Positions 1-10,100 of a stretch of 64,000 nucleotides of DNA are shown in pieces. Both the position numbers and the translations under genes were made by a program. The notes below the pieces were generated by a model. That model was not told where the DNA came from. It ran no database searches and was given only the letters and a program-made list of their open reading frames with translations. Within the stretch, counting starts at the first letter, position 1. Each line of letters opens with the position of its first letter. The DNA is from Mycocentrospora acerina (taxonomy: Eukaryota; Ascomycota; Dothideomycetes; Pleosporales), in NCBI GenBank assembly GCA_022701365.1, contig JAKUHH010000290.1, positions 372,001 to 436,000 on the forward strand, read 5' to 3'.

Positions 1-2977
1 TGGGACGCAGACAACGAGGGTGCCATCTGGACTGAAGATGGTCACACAGTGCATGGTCTAACAGGGAGTGGTGAGAGGAACGAGTGGATTCTGCCCCACG
101 CCTTCCGTGACGGCAAGCAGCACACGTTCTACGTCGAGATGGCCTGCAACGGCATGTTTGGCAATGCTCCCGGCTCCGACTCGATCCAGCCACCCAACCC
201 AGACAGGTATTTCCGCCTGCACACAGCCGAAATTGTTGCCGTTAATTTGGCAGCGCGTGGGCTATTTTATGACTTTTGGGAGATAGGTGATGCCTCCCGC
301 GAGTTTCCCCAAGACTCTTGGGAAGCTCATGAGGCACAGCAGGTCGCCAACCGTATCATGGACGCGTTTATTGCAGGCGACGGAAGCAACGCAAGCATTG
401 CAAAAGGCCGTGAAATTGCGCGCACTTTTCTCGGAGACGTCGACTCCCACAAGATTTACGACGACAACGACAAGGAGGTCCTGGTGACTGGCATTGGCCA
501 ATGCCACATCGACACGTGCTGGTTGTGGCCGTTTGCTGAGACGAAGCGCAAGGTTAATCGTTCCTGGTCTAATCAATGTGACCTTATCGACCGCTATCCC
601 GAGCTCCGGTTCGCCTGCTCCCAGGCCCAGCAATACAAGTGGCTTGAGCAGGAGTACCCCTCGACATTTGACCGTGTCAAGAAGAAGGTCAAGGAGGGAT
701 CTTTCCAGCCCATTGGTGGCAGTTGGGTCGAGCACGACACCAACCTCCCGTGCGGAGAGTCCCTCATCAGGCAGTTCCTGTACGGCCAGCGCTACTTCGA
801 GAGCAGGTTTGGTCAGCGGTCCCGCACCTTCTGGCTCCCAGACACATTTGGCTACTCCACTCAGCTACCCCAAATCTGCCGCCTCGCTGGTATGAAAAGG
901 TTTCTGACCCAAAAGCTGAGCTGGAACAACATCAACAGCTTTCCTCACACCACTTTCAACTGGGTTGCTCTTGACAACAGCCAAGTCATCTGCCACATGC
1001 CGCCTTCAGAAACGTATACTGCCGAAGCCAACTTTGGAGATGTGAAGAGGAGTGTCTCCCAGCACAAGTCGCTTGATCAAGATCGGTCATCACTCTTAAT
1101 TTTTGGAAAGGGCGATGGTGGAGGCGGTCCTACCTGGCAGCATTTGGAAAAGCTGAGGCGCTGCCGCGGCATCGGTGAAAAGACTGGGCTTCTTCCTCGC
1201 ATTAAGCTGGGAGACTCGGTCGATGATTTCTTCGACAAGCTGGAAAAGAGGATCGAGAATGGTACGGAGCTTGTCACCTGGTACGGCGAACTTTATTTGG
1301 AATTCCACCGTGGAACGTACACAACACAGTCAAACAACAAACGCAATAACCGAAAATCCGAGATCATGCTGAGGGACATTGAGTACCTCGCAACCTTGGC
1401 AACGATCAAGAACGGCTTCCAAAAGAACAGCTCATACAAGTATCCCAAGAAGGATATTGACGACATGTGGGAAAATGTGCTTTTGTGCCAATTCCACGAC
1501 TGCTTGCCGGGAAGCTCCATTGAGATGTGCTACGATGACACTGACAAGGTAGCACAACTGAAATGCATTTACTGGATTCATTCGCTAACCATTGTAGATC
1601 TACGCCGAAGTATTTGTCACCGGTGAAAGGCTACTTGCCGATGCGTTGTCGGAGCTTGGGTTCGACGACACATCGAGCTTAGGACCAGATAGCAATCTCG
1701 TTGCGCTGAATACTCTGCCTTGGACGCGCACGGAGATTGTCAGGCTCCCTGAACATGTCGGCACGTCGACATACGGACTCGCCCATGGGAACGGCCTTGG
1801 CCCATTGTCAATTCGCGCTCTTTCCTCTCCATACTCTGCAAGCGTCGCCTCGATTCGAGAAACGGGTGAGAATACCTTTGAGTTGCGCAACTCGCAATTT
1901 GTTGTACAGGTGTCCGACGGTGCCATCACTTCGCTTTATGACGTTGCTGCCGATCGTGAAATCATTCCTAAGGGTAAGAAAGCGGCACAACTTGTCATTT
2001 TCGATGATAAACCATTGTACTGGCAAGGCTGGGACGTTGAATTATACCACCTTAATTCCCGAGAGGAGTTGACACCTGCGAAGGTCTACATCTCTGAGGA
2101 CAGTATACACCGTGTCTCTCTTTCGATTGAAACGAAAATCTCAGACAAGTCATGGATAAAGACGACCATCTCTCTTGCGGCCGCTGTAGCAAGTGCCGCT
2201 TCGGCAATTGAATTTGATGCTGAGATTGAATGGCACGAGACGATGAAATTCCTCAAGGTTGAATTCCCAGTTGACATTGTCAATACTGAAGCCAGCTACG
2301 AAACCCAGTTTGGCATTATCCGCCGCCCGACGCATTACAACACCAGCTGGGACATGGCTAAGTTTGAAGTCTGTTGTCACAAGTGGGCCGATCTGTCGGA
2401 AGCTACTTATGGAGTGTCCATTTTGAACGATAGCAAGTACGGCTTTGCAGTTGCTGGGAACGTCATGCGGCTCTCGCTTCTGCGCGCTCCCAAGGCGCCT
2501 GATGGTCATGCGGACATGGGCAATCACACAACACGCTACGCAATTTTCCCACACGCAGGTCCTCTGAACGAGGCCACTGTGCGCAAGGGATTTGAGTTTA
2601 ATAACCCGCTCAAGATTGTAGGGCACAAGGCTAACTCGCCGCCATCGCTCCTCAACACGTTCCACATTCATGGAGCGTCGAATCTCATTATCGATACTAT
2701 CAAGCGCGGAGAGGACGACGAAGACGTATCGCGCGGTGATCTCCCAGCCAAAAAGGGCCACAGTGTCATTTTGCGAGTATATGATGCGCTTGGTGGCAAG
2801 AGCAAGGGGGTGCTGACCTGGGGCGAGGTGCCAGTCAAGAAGGTGATCAAGGTCAATATATTGGAAGATGACGTTGAGGATTTGAGCGGAAGTATGTTGT
2901 CAATGGAGAGTGGGAAGAAGGGTGTAGGAATTGAGATTAGGGCATTTGAAGTTGCAACATTTAAGCTTGTGCTTTGA
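1..2977 (+). CDS. ams1: Alpha-mannosidase, GH38, Ams1 type (5' end outside window)
   Basis: Hydrolyses terminal alpha-mannose; in fungi Ams1 acts in the vacuole on free oligomannosides. The reading frame is already open at base 1, so the true start lies upstream. Exon 1-1548, a 49-bp intron at 1549-1597 (gtagca...ttgtag), exon 1598-2977, stop TGA at 2975-2977. The GH38 zinc site is seen in GQCHIDTCWLWPF (about 490-530). The nucleophile Asp sits in FWLPDTFGYS, and the helical middle domain carries WENVLLCQFHDCLPGSSI, typical of the family. The C-terminal beta-sandwich follows without breaks. It looks intact apart from the missing N-terminus. It is a housekeeping gene outside the metabolite cluster. 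Family assignment is strong; vacuolar location is family knowledge. Confidence 0.88.
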
Positions 2978-4419
2978 GTTTTGAGCTTTGAGCTTTGAAG
3001 GGGGCGTATTGAGCATAGCTAGTCGGACAATAATGACGAAATTTATGATTACGTAGCGCCGAAATTGTATGACAAACAGACTAGACGTCGAAGACATTAT
3101 TCTTCTTTGACGACTCGTCATCAGCTAGCATTTCCCACAGCACGCACGTACGTACGGTGTGTCTAGTTGTAGACGTCAACAAAAGCCATTGATGCATCAT
3201 CTACCCCAGACCAAACAAACAAACAACGCCCAGAATGCCGGGGGCGGGGGGGGGGGGGGGGGGGAAGGGGGGGGGGGGGGGGGGGGCGGCAGACATGGAT
3301 AGATAGATAGCTAAGCGGGCCTTTGAATTATACCCTTCCCTTCCCTTTGCTTCGCTTTCCCCTCCTCCACCACTGATTGGCCTGGCAAATCTACCCGTTC
3401 ATCTGCCTCCTCCCTCCCTCCCTCCATCCAACCGGAACAAAGTCGTGTAGATCCCCTCCCCCTTTAGCCCCGTCGTCCTAACGCCTGTTAATGCACCTAG
3501 CTGCCTAGCTTCTCCTCGGGATGCGATGGGATGGGTAGAATGCAAGCCTCGCCTCGCCTCGCCTCTCCTCTCGATCATTATTACTATTATTATTCATCAT
3601 CTTAGTTAGCTGGCTAGCTAGCTAGCTAGTTAGCTTTAGCAGATCTGCGGACTTTTGCTGGGTTAGGAACTACGTGCGTGCTTGCCATTGATGTCACTGT
3701 TTTTTTTATTATATTTTCTCAGAGACAATTGTTTGTTTTACTTTGTTCATTTTTATGGGAGCGTGGTGCTGGTCTCTTGTGGGCGGGTAGGTAAGTAGGT
3801 AGGTAGGTAGGCGGTGAATTAGTGAGTTGCTGAGTACCTACCGGGTTAGCGAGTACTGTGCTCACCGCATCGCATCGATGAAAGGGCGGGGAAAGAAAAA
3901 GTCATTTCGTCATGATAAAAAAAATTTTAAAAAATAATTACAACGGAGTGGCCGGGGGGAGTTTAAAGTTTTCTTAGTTTTCTTTCCAAGAGCGCGAGTT
4001 TTGCGAGGGGAGGGGAGGGGAGGGGTGGGGAGATGAGGTAGGTAGGTAGGTGCGCAACGGGTGAGGTGATGGAAGGGAATGAGTGGTTACGTCAGTGACG
4101 AAAAGGAAAAAACAAAAAGGGGTCGGTGGTTGGTTGTTGTCTCCGTGGAGGATGTTGTTGTTGCTGTTGCTGGTGAGGTAGTGAAGGTACATAGGGAAGG
4201 GAGGGGGTACGTGATAGTAAGAAATGAATTGTTTTCAAAACTTTTTTTCTACACTTGTAACAAAAAAAAGTTAAAATCCTGTTGATTCATCGACGTGTGT
4301 TTATTCATTAATTTATTTGTTTATCCATCTCTCTGTTTATTCAACTGTGTTTACTTCTTTTATTTCCGCTTTTGCAAGTGGGGAAGAGTTGTAGTGTGAA
4401 GAAAAAAGAGAGGAGTTGA
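2978..4419. other. Intergenic spacer rich in simple repeats
   Basis: No convincing gene. Contains a long G run (separate entry), TCCCTCC and CCTCG runs (about 3411-3429, 3548-3565), a GCTA run (about 3605-3630), GTAG runs (about 3786-3812 and 4036-4050) and GGGGA runs (about 4005-4030). The last 100 bases are A/T-rich and probably the leader of the next gene. Confidence 0.7.
3236..3288. repeat. Long poly-G tract (G-quadruplex-prone)
   Basis: Two near-pure G runs broken only by single C and AA interruptions span about 50 bases on the plus strand. This is a candidate G-quadruplex or slippage hot spot, and its exact length in an assembly is unreliable. Confidence 0.85.
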
Positions 4420-5268
4420 ATGGTTTCTGCAACTCTTGTTACTTCTTTACGTGGAATTACCGGGCGATACGGGGTTGTTGGGTACGCTGGGGGAGGTGTG
4501 AGGATAAATACGGGGTTAGTGTTGAGGCTGCCAGTATTGACGACTAGACGGTTTTCACCCCAGAGTCACAAGATCAACAGTGTTAAGATCAACAACGACA
4601 AAAACGATAAAAACAACAACAGCAGCAACAAAAACAGCATCAATATGCCTGCGGTGAAAACGGCAGCGATTCCCGAGAGGGGTGCACGACATGGTCGTGG
4701 GGAGGGAGAGGGGAAAGATCAGGAAAAGGGAAAGGGTGTTGATGCTGTCGTCACAAAAGAGGATAGGAACAAGGCAATGAGTTGTCTCGAGTACTGGGAG
4801 GATCCCGAGCATCTCGCGGAGAATCAAGCGGCGTATAAAAAGTTCAAGGCGCAGGTGCAGAATCCTGCTCGTGCACCAGACGGTACGCAGCCTTCCGACG
4901 GGGGAGCTGCTTCGACGACAACAACGACAACGACAACGACAAACTCAAAAACGACACTGAAGAGACAGGGGCATGGCGCAAATGGGCCTGAGGTTGTGCC
5001 CAACAAGAGGCAGAAGAGCGAGGGACGGCAGGAGGTGCCGGCTGGTGCGGCGGGAGATATATCACGAGTGCCGAGTCGGGGGCAGACGGTGCAGTGGCAT
5101 ACTGTTGCGGGATATGTGGACGGGGAGGTGGTGGAGGTGGTGTATGAGGAGAAGAAGGTGGATGGCAAGAGTGTCAAGGGGAGCAAGGAGGATCCGCGGG
5201 TGGTGCTGAGGAGCCATGTGTCGGGCAAGACGGTGGTGCATAAGCCAGAGGCGGTGTATTGGAATTGA
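4420..5268 (+). CDS. HVA1/TUDOR-domain protein (hypothetical)
   Basis: 282 codons as drawn. The last 60 residues (VQWHTVAGYVDGEVVEVVYE ... VLRSHVSGKTVVHKPEAVYW) match the fungal hypervirulence-associated TUDOR family (DUF2945/HVA1), short basic proteins of unknown molecular role. An internal ATG at 4645 (Met76) is a good alternative start. The preceding 70 bases are CAACAA-rich like a fungal leader, and Met76 starts MPAVKTAAIPERGARHGRG, whereas residues 1-75 are Asn/Lys-rich and unlike the family. From Met76 the product is 207 aa. A run of nine Thr (ACGACA repeats near 4915-4940) sits in the linker. The middle carries EYWEDPEHLAENQAAYKKFK, which looks helical. Function is not known. The name comes from the family, so no virulence role should be inferred here. 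Confidence 0.72.
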   Translation: MVSATLVTSLRGITGRYGVVGYAGGGVRINTGLVLRLPVLTTRRFSPQSHKINSVKINNDKNDKNNNSSNKNSINMPAVKTAAIPERGARHGRGEGEGKDQEKGKGVDAVVTKEDRNKAMSCLEYWEDPEHLAENQAAYKKFKAQVQNPARAPDGTQPSDGGAASTTTTTTTTTNSKTTLKRQGHGANGPEVVPNKRQKSEGRQEVPAGAAGDISRVPSRGQTVQWHTVAGYVDGEVVEVVYEEKKVDGKSVKGSKEDPRVVLRSHVSGKTVVHKPEAVYWN

Positions 5269-6274
5269 GTGAGTGAGATAAAGGGCCGAAGAAGGGAGAT
5301 TATAAACTTTTGTCAAAGTCAGGGACGACTTCGGGGCCTTGGGAAAAAGTATGTTTGGTGGGTTGATGCTGCAGAATTGATGTGGTTGGCGTGCACATGG
5401 CTTGGTGTTGTGGTTATGGTTATGGTTATGATGACTATTGTGGCTGTGGCTATGGTTGTGCATGTGTTGCCATGCATGCAGATGCATGGCGTCTGCGAGT
5501 CTCGAATGGAAAGCGTTGATCTTGGGTCGGTTCAACATGCCATGTTGTTGTGTTGTTTGTGTTTTGTGGTGGGTGGATTTAAGGTGCTTATCAGCTCCCA
5601 CCTAGTCGTTGGATGGATGGCGCGCATGGGAGGACCCTCCGTGAGTGACGACTGGATACGGCCACGGGCGGACAAAGGCCACTACCCCAGGTTACGGGTG
5701 CAAAGGGGAATGGCTCGGTGCGGAAATAGGAAGACTGGGTGGTGCCCCACTCGGCGAGCGTTGAATGGGCGACGGCAGAGCAAAGCATCTTACATGCAGG
5801 CTTGGCGAGCTTGGGCTGCGGCCGTGTCACCGGGTGCGAGAATGTTTTTTTTTACAACTAAGCGTGTGGGCAGTTTGTCAGACGCGGTGAGACGGGCTGG
5901 AGGATGGGGGTGGTGGGGGATTGGGGGGGCGACAAGTGTGCAGCTGCATGTGCGCATGTAGTTGTAGAGGAATTGGGCCAGCCGCCTGCATGGTGCATGC
6001 CACGGCCAGGTGGCTGATGAGCGGTGGGTGCGGTCAAGTGCAAGTGTGGTGTTTACCATGTACAAGTGAGTGCATGTAGCGGGAAATTTGTTCATGGGCA
6101 GCAGGCATCACACGGCGCGACGTTGTGCAAGGTTCGGCAGATGGGCGCAGCGCGAAGAGGGGTAGGGATATGGCTGTGTGGGAGTGGTCTGTCTGGGCTG
6201 TCTAGTCTTGTCCAAGGGTGCATACGACTGTCTCGTAGGTCTGGGCACTGCTGGGAGTGCATTGGTGAATGTGG

Positions 6275-6358
6275 TGCATTGCTGGGTGAATGGGATGCAT
6301 AGCTGGGAGAATGGGATGCATAACTGGGTGAGTGGGATGCATTGCTGGGTGAACGGGG
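6275..6358. repeat. 21-bp minisatellite, four degenerate copies
   Basis: Four abutting 21-bp units at 6275, 6296, 6317 and 6338, each starting TGCATNRCTGGG. Flanking sequence (6241-6274 and 6359-6420) holds more diverged CTGGG/GAATGGG fragments, so the array was once longer. Confidence 0.85.
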
Positions 6359-6640
6359 GGAATGGGGGTGAATGGGGCTCAATGGCTCAGTGGGTCGGTG
6401 GGTGAATGCTTCATGGGTCAATGGGTCCATGGCGAGGTCACACGCAGGGAAGGCGCCGTGCACTCTGCTTCATTCCTGTCTCTGGCGTGGTCCGAGCGCG
6501 CGTCGTCGGTCCAATGCTCGTCGACGGTGGGGTTGCTGGAGCCCTAGCCACCGTGCCACCTTCTCTTCGCACCGCCCGTCGCTGCTGCTGCTGTTGCTGT
6601 TGTTGCTGTTGCTGTTGCTGCCCTCGCAAAATATTGCCCG

Positions 6641-6680
6641 CCCTCGACGACCCTCGACGACCCTCGACGACCCTCGACGC
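6641..6680. repeat. 10-bp tandem repeat CCCTCGACGA x4
   Basis: Four head-to-tail copies of CCCTCGACGA (the last ends CGC). It lies about 460 bases upstream of the rim15 start, just after a CTG/TTG triplet run. Confidence 0.9.
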
Positions 6681-7013
6681 GCCCCGCCCCAGCGTTCGAC
6701 TCTCGCTGCGTCCCCACTCGCTTTTGCAGACGGCCGGCCATGCAGTGCTAGGACTGCCAGTCTGCCGTGGCTCTGCTCTGCTCTGCTGTGCCCTGCTCTC
6801 TCTCGCTCCCTTCTTCGCCCTTCCCCGCGCCTGTCCAGTCCTGCCGTCAAACGCGCCAGCGCGGCTCCGGCTCGTCACGCTGCAGCACCCGCGTCCACAC
6901 GCCCACACGCCCACACGTCCACACCCTCTCCCACTCCCACCCACGCCCGAGCCTGCACCCGCTCCCGCACCCGCTCCTGCACCCACGCTCCCAGACCAGC
7001 GTCTCTGCTCACA

Positions 7014-7040
7014 ATGGTCTTGGGATCCGTCTGCCCATAG
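7014..7040 (+). promoter_or_regulatory. Upstream ORF in rim15 leader
   Basis: ATG at 7014 in good context (ACAATGG) opens a nine-codon frame (MVLGSVCP, stop TAG) that ends 98 bases before the rim15 ATG. If the transcript includes it, the short uORF could damp translation of the kinase. Transcript start is not known. Confidence 0.45.
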
Positions 7041-7138
7041 CCCATTCTCCGCCGGCCTTTGGGACGGTGCCACCCGCCGACCACAGAAACCCCTCCCCAT
7101 ATCGATAGCGCCAGCGCGCCCACCGCGGCCCGTCCGCC

Positions 7139-10100
7139 ATGAACAACCTCCGCCCCATGACGCTGGCCCCGCCCGCAGTCACGGCACTGAGAGGCCAGGC
7201 TGCCGACGCCGCCTCGAACCGCCTGGGCATGGAGCGCACCGTTAGCCAAGACATGCGCGACCAGCAGCAAGACCTCAAGGAGGCTGCCGAGCACAGTCTC
7301 AACATCATCCTCGACCTCGACCTGCACGGCAAGATCCGCTATGTCAGCCCCTCGTGGAAGGACGTCGTTGGCTCCCTGCCCGCCGAGGTTATTGGCAAGC
7401 CCGTCCTCGACATCATCTTTGCCGGCGCCGACGGCTTCGCAGAAACAATCGAGTCGGTGCGAAAGTACGACTCACGCAGCCACATTGCCCGCTTCTCTGT
7501 GCGCCTGGGCCCCCACTCAATGCTGCGGAGGAAACGCTCCAAGACCCCAGGGGACCACGACCAAGAGCCCCCGCTCTCGCCCATTGAGCTCGTTGGCGAC
7601 GAGGATGAGGATGAAGTTTTGAACCTGGAAGCGCAGGGCATCATGGTCTATGACCGCGCAACAGGAGCCGAGAGTCATGTATATACTCCTCTGTCTCTTT
7701 TCCTCTTCCCCTCCCTCTTCCCCTTCCCCCTCCCCTTCTCCCTCTTCTTCCCCTTCTCCTTCCCCTGCACCCACCCACCGATAGCGTCGTACATCGAGTA
7801 TGCTAACCCCTCTAGACCATGTGGATGGTCCGCCCATCGGTGCTCCGCGAGGTCACCATTGACCTGCCCGAAGTGCTTGTCGAGTCACTGGGCGTAGGAG
7901 CAGAAGTGCTGGCTCACTATCTCACCGGCCTAGCTGACCAAGGTGCCAATGACCCAGGCATGCACCCACCCCCGCTACCTGTCCTCTGCCGCATCTGCGA
8001 GCGCCAAATCACCCCTTGGTGGTTCGAGAAGCACTCCGAGTTGTGTCTGCAGGAGCATCGTGCAGAAATGGATGTGCAAATGGCTCAGGAGACGCTTGCC
8101 GAGCATCGCAACGCCATTGTCAAGGTACTCGACTCCCTCGAAGCACAGAGCCAGCGCTCACGAGCTGCCTCGACCGACCTGGCTCAATCGCTACCGTCCA
8201 TCGAGTACAAAGGCTTGATCATCCACCCGTCTTCAACGCCTTCCTCTGGCACGCCTTCTGGACGAAACTCACCAGCTTCCCCGCCGTCGAGGTCCCGAGA
8301 ACGTCCTGCAGGATTTGGTCATCACCGTGCACGGTCTTTTGCCGTTCGACGACCTTTGGCTCGCATTGTTGAGCTGGTTCTTGATTTGTGTGACACTGCG
8401 CTCGAGGTCAATACGCCGGCCATCAAGGAGACTGCCCGCGCCCAATCGATATCTGAGATTCGTACGCAGTCACCTCAGTCCGAGAATCGCATTTCACAGG
8501 TCCTGCAATGGCAATCACCGACGTCAGGCTCGCAGGATCATGGCGAAGGCCTGAGGCTGCTTTGCGAGGACACCAGCGCACTAGCCAAGGCCAAGATTGA
8601 CGCCGTCTTTAGACACCGACAAATCCTCGAGTACTCTGAACGCCTTCGTGTGGAATTTGACGTACTAGTGCAAGAGTGCATAGAAGCTGCTATTGTCAAG
8701 GCGGCTCGCATCGCTGCCGGAGAGGATAGCTCGTCTGAAGAAGAGCATCCCGATGCGGAAACCCCGTCAGACGTCAATGGTATACCCATAGACGAGGAAG
8801 GCATCTTCCCAGGGTCTTTTGACGCTCCCTCAGCCATGGCACATGCTCTCCGTAACATATCAGAGGCACCATTGCCACGACTGAGACGTAGAGAATCGTC
8901 TGTAGCAGCTTCGAACAGGTCTAACAGCCCGCAAGGAGGGTGCCAAACGCCGCGCTCATACGCAGGTGCTATTAGCATAACGCATCAAAACAAGCGCCAA
9001 TCAATGCATTTTGAAAGCGATGCTGGTGCAGACAGCGACACTAGCCTAAGGTCTTCCGTGCTATCCGCACCTCGACGAGCAGACTCGCCAGCATCCGAGT
9101 TGAGTTTGAGTAGGGTGGCAAGCTCGCGGGAACGCAAACGCAAGAGTCTTGTTCTACCCAGTGTCATGTCCAGCCGTCAGCAGTCTCCCGCCCGATCTAT
9201 GATACCACCATCTTCGCCTTTGAGAACGACCAAACCGCGCCTACCCAGTGGTATGGAAGGCCTCCAATCCCCCATTACATCACCAAGTCATGTGAACAGC
9301 GAGTTCTCTTCGCCGTCAATGGCACACGCTCTTAACCACCACAGAAGGCAGTCCTCTGCTACAGGCTCCGACGGTCCAAGAGCTCTCTCACCACGGTTGA
9401 TGCCCACTACTCAACCCCAACCGCGTGCAGTGCCGCCTTCAATTAAGGATTTTGAAATCATCAAGCCCATCAGTAAGGGTGCTTTTGGTAGCGTTTATCT
9501 TGTGAAGAAGAAGTCGACCGGTGAGTACTACGCTATCAAAGTGTTGAAGAAGGCGGATATGGTAGCGAAAAATCAAGTCACCAACGTCAAAGCCGAGCGA
9601 GCCATTATGATGTGGCAAGGTGAGAGTGACTTTGTGGCCAAGCTCTACTGGACATTTTCGAGCAAGGATTACCTTTATCTTGTCATGGAATACCTGAATG
9701 GTGGTGATTGCGCCTCACTGATCAAAGTTCTTGGCACACTTCCTGAAGACTGGGCCAAGAAATACCTAGCTGAGGTTGTTCTTGGTGTCGAGCATTTGCA
9801 TAGTCGTAGCATCGTTCATCGCGACTTGAAGCCGGATAATCTGCTCATCGATCCCAAAGGTCATCTGAAACTGACAGATTTTGGTCTCTCACGCATGGGA
9901 ATGATTGGTCGCCAGAAGAATGCGCTCAAGTCTGATGAACCTGCTCCGGATCTTCTAAAGACAGGTCCTTTCCATCGCTCTACCTCAGTTGGCTCTTCTC
10001 GATCTGCATCATTCGACTTGAACCCTTCACCTTCACAGACGCCGTCTATGGTTCCTGCTCTTGCCGGAGACCTTGGTCAGCCATCGTACTTTAGTTTGAA

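Larger units (their letters stand above)
5269..7013. other. Intergenic spacer and distal 5' region of rim15
   Basis: About 1.75 kb without a supportable gene. Open frames exist on both strands (for example 5269-5961) but have GC-skewed, repetitive translations with no family resemblance. The right half carries a 21-bp minisatellite, a CTG/TTG microsatellite (about 6581-6621), a 10-bp repeat and C-rich CACACGCC repeats (about 6895-6925), all probably within the long rim15 leader or promoter. Confidence 0.6.

Noticed and set aside
5269..5961. 230-codon open frame following the HVA1 gene
   Set aside because: Begins directly after the previous stop, has no family resemblance and unlikely composition (Trp/Met/Arg-rich from a GT-rich strand).
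6406..7245. 279-codon open frame with a poly-Cys run overlapping the rim15 start
   Set aside because: The Cys run is a translated CTG/TTG microsatellite, the rest is repeat-driven low complexity, and it overlaps the rim15 coding start in another frame.
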